Origin: Pseudomonas lopnurensis
GTDB lineage: Bacteria; Pseudomonadota; Gammaproteobacteria; Pseudomonadales; Pseudomonadaceae
Reading direction: 5' to 3'
Assembly (NCBI RefSeq): GCF_015070855.1
Contig: NZ_JADDIX010000100.1
Coordinates: 29,144-62,121, forward strand
DNA: 32,978 nucleotides
The notes beneath the pieces are model-generated. The model made no database searches. It was not told where the DNA came from and saw only the letters and a program-made list of their open reading frames with translations. Shown piece by piece: positions 9,018 through 16,302 of the stretch. Numbering within the stretch: the stretch's first letter is position 1; each line of letters starts with the position of its first letter. The position numbers were made by a program, and so were the translations under genes.

Positions 9018-10052
9018 ATGAACATATTGATCATCGGACCCAGCTGGGTCGGCGACATGGTGATGGCGCAGACGCTGTTCGTCTGCCTGAAACAGCGCCA
9101 TCCCGGCTGCCAGATCGACGTGCTGGCGCCCGAATGGAGCCGGCCGATCCTCGAACGCATGCCCGAGGTGCGGCAGGCCCTGAGTTTTCCGCTCGGCCAC
9201 GGCGTGCTCGACATGGCGACCCGGCGCAAGGTCGCGCAGAGCCTGCGCGGCCAGTATGACCAGGCGATCCTGCTGCCCAACTCGCTGAAATCGGCGCTGG
9301 TGCCGTTCTTCGCCGGCATTCCCAAGCGCACCGGCTGGCGCGGCGAGATGCGTTTCGGCCTGCTCAACGACATGCGCAAGCTCGACAAGCAGCGCTACCC
9401 GCTGATGATCGAGCGTTTCATGGCGCTGGCCTTCGAGCCGGGCGCCGAGCTGCCCAGGCCTTATCCGAATCCGTCGCTGCGCATCGATGCCCAGACGCGC
9501 AATGCAGCCCTGGCGCGTTTCGGCCTGAGCCTGGACCGGCCGGTGCTGGCGCTCTGTCCCGGCGCCGAGTTCGGCGAGTCCAAGCGCTGGCCGGCGGAAC
9601 ATTTCGCCAGCGTCGCCGAGACGAAGATTCGCGAGGGCTGGCAGGTCTGGCTGTTCGGCTCGAAGAACGACCATGCGGTCGGCGAGGACATCCGCGAGCG
9701 GCTGATCCCGGGGCTGCGCGAGGAGGCGCTGAACCTGGCGGGCGAAACCAGCCTGGCCGAGGCGATCGACCTGCTCTCTTGCGCCGAGGCAGTGGTGTCC
9801 AACGATTCCGGGCTGATGCACGTGTCCGCCGCGCTCGGCCGGCCGTTGGTGTCGGTGTACGGCTCCACCTCGCCGGCGTTCACCCCGCCGCTGTCCGAGC
9901 AGGTGGAAGTGGTGCGCCTGGGGCTCGATTGCAGCCCCTGTTTCGAGCGCACCTGTCGCTTCGGCCACAACAACTGCATGCGCGAACTGCAGCCGCAGGC
10001 GGTGATCGAGGCGCTGGATCGCCTGGTCCCGCAGCCGGTCGAGGTACGCTGA
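9018..10052 (+). CDS. waaF: ADP-heptose:LPS heptosyltransferase II
   Basis: GT9-family glycosyltransferase that adds the second L-glycero-D-manno-heptose to heptose I of the inner core at the cytoplasmic face of the inner membrane. The 344-residue product begins MNILIIGPSWVGDMVMAQ, the conserved heptosyltransferase N-terminus, and has the donor-binding SNDSGLMHV segment near residues 260-268 followed by YGSTSPAFTPP. The frame is open further upstream but that part is the REP repeat, so ATG 9018 is chosen although no clear Shine-Dalgarno is visible. Its TGA abuts the TTG of waaC with no intervening base, so the two are translationally coupled. Confidence 0.95.
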   Translation: MNILIIGPSWVGDMVMAQTLFVCLKQRHPGCQIDVLAPEWSRPILERMPEVRQALSFPLGHGVLDMATRRKVAQSLRGQYDQAILLPNSLKSALVPFFAGIPKRTGWRGEMRFGLLNDMRKLDKQRYPLMIERFMALAFEPGAELPRPYPNPSLRIDAQTRNAALARFGLSLDRPVLALCPGAEFGESKRWPAEHFASVAETKIREGWQVWLFGSKNDHAVGEDIRERLIPGLREEALNLAGETSLAEAIDLLSCAEAVVSNDSGLMHVSAALGRPLVSVYGSTSPAFTPPLSEQVEVVRLGLDCSPCFERTCRFGHNNCMRELQPQAVIEALDRLVPQPVEVR

Positions 10053-11054
10053 TTGAAGGTCCTGCTGGTCAAGACGTCTTCGTTGGGCGACGTCGTGCAT
10101 ACCCTGCCGGCGTTGACCGATGCGCAGCGGGCGATTCCCGGCATCCGCTTCGACTGGGTGGTGGAGGAGGGCTTCGCCGAGATTCCCGCCTGGCATCCGG
10201 CGGTGGCCCAGGTGATTCCGGTGGCGATCCGCCGCTGGCGCAAGCATCCCTTCGCGACCCTGCGCTCCGGCGAATGGCAGCGCTTCAAGGCACGCCTGCG
10301 CGAAGGCCGGTACGACCTGGTGATCGATGCCCAGGGGCTGCTCAAGAGCGCCTGGCTGACCCGCTACGTCAAGGCGCCGGTTGCCGGGTTCGACCGCGAC
10401 TCGGCGCGCGAGCCGCTGGCGGCGCGCTTTTACGATCGTCGCTATGCCGTGCCACGCGACCAGCACGCGCTGGAGCGGGTGCGCCAACTGTTCGCTCAGG
10501 CCCTCGGCTATCCGCTGCCGGACGGCTTCGCTGACTATGGCTTGAGTCGCGCGCAGATGGCCGCTCCCGGCGACCAGCCTTACCTGTTGTTCCTGCATGG
10601 CACCACCTGGCCGAGCAAGCACTGGCCGGAAGCCTACTGGCGCGAACTGGCCGAGCGCATGAGCGACTTCGGCTGGGCGATCCGCCTGCCCTGGGGCAAT
10701 GCCGAGGAGAAGGCGCGGGCCGAACGCATCGCCAGCGGCGTGGCCAACGCCGCGGTGCTGCCGAAGCTGAATCTCGCCGGCATCGCCCGGGTGATTGCCG
10801 GCGCGCGCGCCTGTGTCGCGGTGGATACCGGCCTCGGCCACCTGGCGGCGGCGCTGGATGTGCCGAGCATTTCGCTTTATGGTCCGACCCTGCCCGGGCG
10901 GGTCGGCGCCTATGGTCGTTCGCAGGTGCACCTGTGTGCCAGCGGCCCGAATGCCGGCAGCGGCGACCGCCACAAGCCCTGTTTCGACGACCTGCGCCCC
11001 GAGCGCGTCGTCGCCGAATTGAAAGCCCTGCTGCGGGCCCCGGAGTCCACCTGA
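10053..11054 (+). CDS. waaC: ADP-heptose:LPS heptosyltransferase I
   Basis: GT9 enzyme that transfers the first heptose onto Kdo of Kdo2-lipid A. The product is 333 residues and starts at TTG (KVLLVKTSSLGDVVHTLPAL), immediately after the waaF stop; no ATG alternative preserves this conserved N-terminus. The donor-site segment VAVDTGLGHLAAALDVPSIS lies near 256-275 and LYGPT follows. Coupling to waaF probably explains the weak initiation codon. A REP unit lies in the 106-base gap to waaG. Confidence 0.95.
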   Translation: MKVLLVKTSSLGDVVHTLPALTDAQRAIPGIRFDWVVEEGFAEIPAWHPAVAQVIPVAIRRWRKHPFATLRSGEWQRFKARLREGRYDLVIDAQGLLKSAWLTRYVKAPVAGFDRDSAREPLAARFYDRRYAVPRDQHALERVRQLFAQALGYPLPDGFADYGLSRAQMAAPGDQPYLLFLHGTTWPSKHWPEAYWRELAERMSDFGWAIRLPWGNAEEKARAERIASGVANAAVLPKLNLAGIARVIAGARACVAVDTGLGHLAAALDVPSISLYGPTLPGRVGAYGRSQVHLCASGPNAGSGDRHKPCFDDLRPERVVAELKALLRAPEST

Positions 11055-11072
11055 TGCCCTTGCCCTTCATCG

Positions 11073-11105
11073 GTAGGTTGGTGCTGAGCGCAGCGAAGCC
11101 CAACG
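11073..11105. repeat. Single REP unit, GTAGGTTGG class
   Basis: One unit starting GTAGGTTGGTGCTGAGCGCA and ending GAAGCCCAACG, related to both arms at 8906-9004. It begins 18 bases after the waaC stop. No inverted partner is visible, so it looks like a solitary REP within an otherwise continuous operon. Confidence 0.75.
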
Positions 11106-11160
11106 ACGCCACCGCCCATCGGCCGCTGCCGGCCTCGCTGTTCGTTCGGGAGGAAGGTTG

Positions 11161-12282
11161 ATGCGCCTGGCTTTCGTCCTTTACAAGTACTTCCCCTTCG
11201 GCGGACTGCAGCGCGATTTCATGCGCATCGCCCTCGAGTGCCAGCGCCGCGGCCATGCCATCCGCGTCTACGCGATGATCTGGGAAGGCGAGGTGCCGGA
11301 CGGCTTCGAGGTGCTGATCGCGCCGGTCAAGGCGTTGTTCAACCACACCCGCAACGAGCGCTTCACCGCCTGGGTCGAGGCCGACCTGGCCAAGCGTCCG
11401 GTCGACCGCGTGATCGGCTTCAACAAGATGCCGGGGCTGGACGTCTACTACGCCGCCGACCCCTGCTTCGAGGACAAGGCGCAGACCCTGCGCAACCCGA
11501 TCTATCGTCGCTGGGGCCGCTACAAGCACTTCGCCGAGTACGAGCGCGCGGTGTTCGCACCCGAGGCGAAGACCGAAATCCTGATGATCTCCGAGGTGCA
11601 GCAGCCCCTGTTCGTCAAACACTACGGCACGCCGGCCGCGCGCTTTCACCTGCTGCCGCCCGGCATCGCCAAGGATCGCCGGGCGCCGGCCAATGCCGCC
11701 GAGATTCGCGCGGAATTTCGCGAGGAATTCGAGCTGCAGCACGACGAGCTGCTGCTGGTGCAGATCGGCTCCGGCTTCAAGACCAAGGGCGTCGATCGCA
11801 GCCTCAAGGGTATTGCGTCATTGCCCCGCGAATTGAAAAGGCGAGTGCGGCTGTTCGTCATCGGCCAGGACGATCCCAAGCCCTTCCAGCTGCAGGCCAA
11901 GGCGCTGGGTGTCTCGGCCCAGGTGGAATTCCTCAAGGGGCGCAGCGACATCCCGCGTTTCCTGCTGGGCGCCGACCTGCTGATCCATCCGGCCTACAAC
12001 GAGAACACCGGCACCGTGCTGCTGGAGGCGCTGGTCGCCGGGCTGCCGGTGCTGGTCAGCGAGGTCTGCGGCTATGCGCACTACATCGCCGATGCCGATT
12101 GCGGCCGCGTGGTGCCCAGCCCCTTCGAGCAGGGCGCTTTCGATCGCCTGCTGGCGCAGATGCTCGCCGATGACGAGCAGCGTGCCATCTGGAGCCGCAA
12201 CGCGCTGGCCTATGCCGCCAGCGCCGATCTGTACTCCATGCCGCAGAAGGCGGCCGATGTGATCCTTGGGGAGCGGGCATGA
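11161..12282 (+). CDS. waaG: LPS core glycosyltransferase WaaG (GT4)
   Basis: Retaining GT-B glycosyltransferase that adds the first outer-core sugar to heptose II; in P. aeruginosa WaaG is credited with the galactosamine residue. The 373-residue protein starts MRLAFVLYKYFPFGGLQRD and has the GT4 E-x7-E motif at E281/E289 (NENTGTVLLEAL) preceded by GSGFKTKGVDRS. ATG 11161 is chosen over the adjacent TTG because GGGAGGAAGG sits just upstream. It is followed by 187 bases carrying two REP pairs before waaP. Confidence 0.95.
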   Translation: MRLAFVLYKYFPFGGLQRDFMRIALECQRRGHAIRVYAMIWEGEVPDGFEVLIAPVKALFNHTRNERFTAWVEADLAKRPVDRVIGFNKMPGLDVYYAADPCFEDKAQTLRNPIYRRWGRYKHFAEYERAVFAPEAKTEILMISEVQQPLFVKHYGTPAARFHLLPPGIAKDRRAPANAAEIRAEFREEFELQHDELLLVQIGSGFKTKGVDRSLKGIASLPRELKRRVRLFVIGQDDPKPFQLQAKALGVSAQVEFLKGRSDIPRFLLGADLLIHPAYNENTGTVLLEALVAGLPVLVSEVCGYAHYIADADCGRVVPSPFEQGAFDRLLAQMLADDEQRAIWSRNALAYAASADLYSMPQKAADVILGERA

Positions 12283-12313
12283 GACCTACGCCAGGCGAGC
12301 TCTCGCGGCGCAT

Positions 12314-12385
12314 CGTAGGGCGGGTTGCAACCCGCCGGACGTGCCAGATGCCCGCGCCATGCCGGCGGGTTGCACCCGCCCTACG
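12314..12385. repeat. REP pair, CGTAGGGCGGGTTGCAACCC class
   Basis: Arms 12314-12338 and 12362-12385 are inverted copies that differ by a single extra T. The left arm contains the perfect 18-bp palindrome GGCGGGTTGCAACCCGCC. It lies in the waaG-waaP gap and is unrelated in sequence to the pair at 8906-9004. Confidence 0.88.
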
Positions 12386-12395
12386 GACGGAAACC

Positions 12396-12458
12396 GTAGG
12401 CGCCAGCGTGCTGGCGATCCTGGTCACCCAAGAGCATCGCCAGCACGCTGGCTCCTAC
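12396..12458. repeat. REP pair, GTAGGNGCCAGCGTGCTGGC class
   Basis: Arms of about 25 bases at 12396-12420 and 12434-12458 read GTAGG(C/A)GCCAGCGTGCTGG and GTAGGAGCCAGCGTGCTGGC in the same sense, with two mismatches. This is the familiar Pseudomonas GTAGGAGCNAGCNTGCTNGC type. It starts 11 bases after the preceding pair and ends 11 bases before waaP, so its hairpin could affect waaP translation or stabilise the upstream mRNA. Confidence 0.88.
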
Positions 12459-12469
12459 AGAGAGGCCGC

Positions 12470-13285
12470 ATGCAACTGATTCTCGCCGAACCCTTCAAGA
12501 CCCTCTGGCAGGGCAAGGACCCCTTCGTCGAGGTCGAGCGCCTGCAGGGCCAGGTCTACCGCGAACTGGAGGGCCGCCGCACGCTGCGTACCGAAGTCGA
12601 CGGACGCGGCTACTTCGTCAAGATTCACCGGGGCATCGGCTGGGCCGAAATCGCCAAGAATCTGCTGACGGCCAAGGCGCCCGTGCTCGGCGCCGGCCAG
12701 GAGTGGCGCGCCATCCAGCACCTGCACGAAGCCGGCGTGCCGACCATGACCGCGGTGGCCTATGGCGAGCGGGGCGCCAATCCGGCGACGCAGCACTCGT
12801 TCATCATCACCGAAGAACTGGCGCCGACCATCAGCCTCGAGGACTTCTCGGTCAACTGGCGTGAACAACCGCCGCAACCGGCGCTCAAGCGCGCACTGAT
12901 CGCCGAAGTCGCGCGCATGGCCGGTACCATGCACCGCGCCGGGGTCAATCACCGCGATTTCTACATCTGCCACTTTCTGCTGCACACGGACAGGCCGGTG
13001 ACGGCCGACGATCTGCATCTGTCGCTGATCGACCTGCACCGCGCCCAGACTCGCGCCCGGACGCCACGCCGCTGGCGCAACAAGGACCTGGCCGGGCTGT
13101 ACTTCTCGGCACTGGGCATCGGCCTGACCCGCCGCGACGAGTTGCGTTTCCTGCGCGATTATTCCCAGCGACCACTGCGGGAAATACTGCGTGAAGAGGC
13201 GCCCCTGCTCGCCAGGCTCGAGCGCAAGGCCGAACGCTTGCAGGCTCGCTACGAACGCAAATACGCACCAGGAGCACAGGGGTGA
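12470..13285 (+). CDS. waaP: LPS heptose I kinase WaaP
   Basis: Cytoplasmic kinase that phosphorylates heptose I of the inner core; in P. aeruginosa it is required for viability and normal outer-membrane LPS. The 271-residue product has ATP-binding K51 (VKIHRG), HRD at 161-163 followed by FYICH, and the metal-binding Asp in LIDLHR at 188; Asp163 matches the catalytic residue described for WaaP. ATG 12470 is chosen because the conserved N-terminus MQLILAEPFKTLW begins there; the open frame upstream is REP sequence. It overlaps the next gene by 3 bases (GTGA). Confidence 0.95.
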   Translation: MQLILAEPFKTLWQGKDPFVEVERLQGQVYRELEGRRTLRTEVDGRGYFVKIHRGIGWAEIAKNLLTAKAPVLGAGQEWRAIQHLHEAGVPTMTAVAYGERGANPATQHSFIITEELAPTISLEDFSVNWREQPPQPALKRALIAEVARMAGTMHRAGVNHRDFYICHFLLHTDRPVTADDLHLSLIDLHRAQTRARTPRRWRNKDLAGLYFSALGIGLTRRDELRFLRDYSQRPLREILREEAPLLARLERKAERLQARYERKYAPGAQG

Positions 13286-14019
13286 GCGCCTGGACAATCG
13301 TCATGGGGACAAGCGCCGACGCCGCCCAGGCCTTTGCCGACCTGGACGCGGTGTTCGCGCTCGAAGGCGAGCCGATTGCGCGGGACCCGCTGTCGGAAGT
13401 GATCCGGGTCGAGTGCGGTGGGTTGCGCTACTACGTCAAGCGTTACTGGGCTGCAGGAAAGGGGCTGCGTCGCTACCTGGGCCGTCCGAGAGTCAAGGCC
13501 GAGTGGCAGAACCTCAAGCATTTCGAGCGCTGGGGAATACCCGTTGCGCCGTTGGTGGCGTGGGGGCTGGAACGTCGTGCGGGTGCATTCGTGCGTGGTG
13601 CACTGATCACGCTGGAAGTGCCCAATACCGTCGATATGGCGGCAATGGCGAGGAACAACGACTCGCGACTGGCCGACCGATGCTGGGTCGAGCGCATCAG
13701 CCGGCAGGTGGCGCTGGCGACCCGAACCCTGCACGATCACCGCTTTGCCCACAATGATCTGAAATGGCGCAACCTGCTGGTCAACGACGCTGGCGAGCTT
13801 TTTCTGATCGATTGCCCGTCGGGGGACTTCTGGTGGGGACCGTTCCTGCGCCGTCGCATCGTCAAGGACCTGGCCTGCCTGGACAAGGTGGCCAAGCAGC
13901 GCCTGAGTCGCACGCAACGGCTGCGCTTCTATCTTCAGTATCAGCAGCGCCCACGCCTGGTCCCTGCCGACCGCGCCGTCATCGACCAAGTGCTCAGGTA
14001 TTTCGAGGGACGCGAATGA
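13282..14019 (+). CDS. wapP: WaaP-like LPS core kinase (PA5008/WapP type)
   Basis: Second of four consecutive kinase-like genes, 245 residues. The kinase-fold residues are all present: K53 in YYVKRY, HND at 157-159 with N164 (HNDLKWRN), and D177 in LIDCPSG. In P. aeruginosa the gene after waaP encodes a putative heptose kinase called WapP; the symbol rests on synteny and motif. Start GTG 13282 overlaps the waaP stop as GTGA, and the stop overlaps the next ATG, so the kinases are translationally coupled. The substrate, probably a heptose hydroxyl of the inner core, is inferred. Confidence 0.82.
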   Translation: MSAWTIVMGTSADAAQAFADLDAVFALEGEPIARDPLSEVIRVECGGLRYYVKRYWAAGKGLRRYLGRPRVKAEWQNLKHFERWGIPVAPLVAWGLERRAGAFVRGALITLEVPNTVDMAAMARNNDSRLADRCWVERISRQVALATRTLHDHRFAHNDLKWRNLLVNDAGELFLIDCPSGDFWWGPFLRRRIVKDLACLDKVAKQRLSRTQRLRFYLQYQQRPRLVPADRAVIDQVLRYFEGRE

Positions 14020-14771
14020 GCGATCATTTTTCAGCGGCCGACAGGGGCATTCTGCAGGCGCATGGCTTGGACAGCTTCGATGCGCTCTGGGCGCTGCAGC
14101 TCGATGCAGTGGATGCGCCGAATACCGGGCGGGGCGGCTGGAGCAGCGTATTTCGCCTGGACCTGGGCGAGGCGGCCTATTACCTGAAGCGGCAGAGCAA
14201 TTACCTGACCCATACCTTGCGCCGCCCTTTTGGCGAACCGACGTTCGCCTGCGAGTTCCGCAATATCCGGCGCTACCAGCGTCTGGGCATCCCGGCGCTG
14301 CAGGCGGCGTTCTTCGGCGAACGCCGTGTCGATGGCGAACGCCGAGCCATTCTGCTCACCCGCGCGCTGGATGACTGGCGGGACCTGCACAGTTGGCTGA
14401 GCGGCTGGGGTGAGCTGGAGGCGGCGACACGCGACCAGTTGTTGCGCGCCTGTGCACGACTTGCACGGACCCTTCATCAGGCCGGGCAGCGCCATGGCTG
14501 TTTCTATCCCAAACATATTTTTCTCCGCCGGGATGGCGAGCGGTTCGAGGCATGCCTCATCGACCTCGAAAAGACTCGCCCGCTGCTGTTCGGTCGTGCT
14601 GATCGAATCGTGGACCTGGAGGCGCTGACTCGCCGCGCAGGGGGCTGGAGCGAGGACGAGACGCGGCAATTGATCGAAGCCTATCTCGATCGAGACGCCA
14701 GTGACTCGAATATCGATTCCTGGCTGGAAAAAATAGCGGGTCGTCGGCAGAGCAAGGTGGCACGGGCATGA
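14016..14771 (+). CDS. InaA-like / WaaP-family kinase-like protein (PA5007 type) without catalytic Asp
   Basis: A 251-residue protein with the WaaP-type kinase fold: candidate ATP lysine K58 (YYLKRQ) and LIDLEKTR with D183 at the metal-binding position. Where WaaP has HRD-FYICH, this protein has HGC-FYPKH at residues 160-167, so the catalytic Asp is Cys162. Either it is an atypical or pseudo-kinase, or another residue takes the role; I recall HGC or HSC in InaA-like relatives, so this is probably a subfamily trait and not a mutation. It overlaps both neighbours by 4 bases (ATGA). The role in core phosphorylation is inferred from position. Confidence 0.78.
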   Translation: MSDHFSAADRGILQAHGLDSFDALWALQLDAVDAPNTGRGGWSSVFRLDLGEAAYYLKRQSNYLTHTLRRPFGEPTFACEFRNIRRYQRLGIPALQAAFFGERRVDGERRAILLTRALDDWRDLHSWLSGWGELEAATRDQLLRACARLARTLHQAGQRHGCFYPKHIFLRRDGERFEACLIDLEKTRPLLFGRADRIVDLEALTRRAGGWSEDETRQLIEAYLDRDASDSNIDSWLEKIAGRRQSKVARA

Positions 14772-16219
14772 ACCTGATGGAACTCGCCCGTGCCGGGCGC
14801 TCGCCGGAATTGCCGTTGACCGTGACGCTACCCGCCGGTGAGCTGACGCTGCGCCAATGGTTGCGTGTGCTGCCAGGGCAGCGCTATGTGGGCAAAGCCG
14901 AATGGCAGGGTCGCGAGGTACTGGCGAAGCTGCTGGTCGGGAGCAAGGCCGAGCGCCATTACGACCGCGAGCGGCGCGGCGCACGGCTGCTGGCCGAGCA
15001 GGGGATGACCACGCCTGCGCTGATTGCCGAGGGTTTCGCTGCGGGTCAGGGTGGTTGGCTGCTGTTTGATTATCTTGCTGGCGCGCAAAGCCTGGAGCAG
15101 GCCTGGCGCGACGTGGAATGGCAGCCGATGCTGTCCGATGCGCAGCAGAGCGTGCTGGGCGAGGCGCTGGGCGCGATCGCCCGACTGCATGCCCGGGGGC
15201 TCTGGCAGAGCGACCTTCATCTGGACAATCTGCTGCGCCATGACGGGCAGCTGTACCTCATCGATGGCGGCGGTGTGCAGACGCAGACCCCGGGCAAGCC
15301 GCTCACGCGCGACAGGGTGCTGGAAAACCTCGGCGTATTCTTCGCCCAGTTGCCCGCCAGCCTCGGGCCCCATATTGAGGAACTGCTCGTACAGTATCTT
15401 CTGGTCAATGGTGAGCATGCGCTGCCGCTGGAAGCGTTGCTGCGGGAAATAACCGCGGTCCGGCGTTGGCGACTGCGCGACTACCTGGGCAAGCTCGGGC
15501 GCGACTGCTCGCTGTTCAGTGTCAGCCGCCGTCTCGGTGAACTGCGCGTGGTTCGGCGCGAGGACGAGCCGGCGCTGTGCGAACTGCTGGCCGCGCCGGA
15601 TGCGGCTGTCGAGGCGGGCCGTGCCCTGAAGCTGGGCGGCAGCGCCACCGTGGCCCTGGTCGAGCAGTCCGGTCGGCAACTGGTCATCAAACGCTACAAC
15701 ATCAAAGGGCTGGGGCACTGGCTTCGGCGCTGCTGGCGGCCGAGTCGCGCCTGGCACAGCTGGGTCGAAGGCAATCGCCTGGAGTTCCTCGGTATCGCCA
15801 CGCCCCGGCCCCTGGCGATGCTGGAGTTACGTTGGCTCGGCCTGCGCCGACGCAGCTATCTGATTACCGAATACACCGCGGGCGAGGATATAATTACCCG
15901 TTTTCAGTCGTATCTCTCCGGTTCACCGCCCGAGCCCGAGCTGTCGGCGCTGGATCAACTGTTCGAAGCGTTGCTGCGTGAGCGCATCAGTCACGGCGAT
16001 ATGAAAGGCACCAATCTGTTCTGGGAGCGGGGCCGCTGGATATTGATCGACCTGGATGCGGCACAGCAGCACACCAGCGATGCCGGCTTTGCCCGGGCCT
16101 ACGCCAAGGATCGCGCGCGCTTTCTGCGCAACTGGCCAACCGATTCGGCGTTATATCGGCTGCTGGATGAACGAATACCCAAAAGCAGCTTCAAGCGGCA
16201 AGCTTCAAGCTGCAAGTAA
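14768..16219 (+). CDS. Double-domain LPS kinase-like protein (PA5006 type)
   Basis: A 483-residue protein with two complete kinase-like halves. Domain 1: K54, QSDLHLDN with D149 and N154, and LIDGGG with D166. Domain 2: K308 (VIKRYN), SHGDMKGTN with D411 and N416, and LIDLDA with D428. Both halves keep catalytic Asp, Asn and metal Asp, so both could be active, perhaps on two positions of the inner core. P. aeruginosa has a comparable gene at this place. The last dozen residues (KSSFKRQASSCK) are encoded by the left arm of a repeat at 16183-16216, so the native C-terminus has probably been extended or replaced. The start overlaps the preceding stop as ATGA. Confidence 0.8.
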   Translation: MNLMELARAGRSPELPLTVTLPAGELTLRQWLRVLPGQRYVGKAEWQGREVLAKLLVGSKAERHYDRERRGARLLAEQGMTTPALIAEGFAAGQGGWLLFDYLAGAQSLEQAWRDVEWQPMLSDAQQSVLGEALGAIARLHARGLWQSDLHLDNLLRHDGQLYLIDGGGVQTQTPGKPLTRDRVLENLGVFFAQLPASLGPHIEELLVQYLLVNGEHALPLEALLREITAVRRWRLRDYLGKLGRDCSLFSVSRRLGELRVVRREDEPALCELLAAPDAAVEAGRALKLGGSATVALVEQSGRQLVIKRYNIKGLGHWLRRCWRPSRAWHSWVEGNRLEFLGIATPRPLAMLELRWLGLRRRSYLITEYTAGEDIITRFQSYLSGSPPEPELSALDQLFEALLRERISHGDMKGTNLFWERGRWILIDLDAAQQHTSDAGFARAYAKDRARFLRNWPTDSALYRLLDERIPKSSFKRQASSCK

Positions 16220-16286
16220 AGCCCCACGGGGCAGGAACAATAACCGCTGTTGCTTGAAGCTTGTAGCTTGAAGCTTGTAGCTGCTT
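16183..16286. repeat. Inverted repeat pair, AAGCAGCTNCAAGC class
   Basis: Two 34-base arms, 16183-16216 and 16253-16286, are imperfect inverted copies built of repeated AGCTTCAAGC / GCTTGTAGC words. The centre contains a GCCCC-AC-GGGGC hairpin at 16221-16232. The left arm supplies the 3' end of the double-kinase reading frame, and the right arm ends 16 bases before the carbamoyltransferase start. The long stem could act as a transcript-end or processing structure between the two genes. Confidence 0.75.
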
Positions 16287-16302
16287 TCAAGAGGCATTAC
16301 CC

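Noticed and set aside
12314..12458. Short CRISPR-like array in the waaG-waaP gap
   Set aside because: The units are inverted pairs of two different palindromes, not direct repeats with regular spacers.
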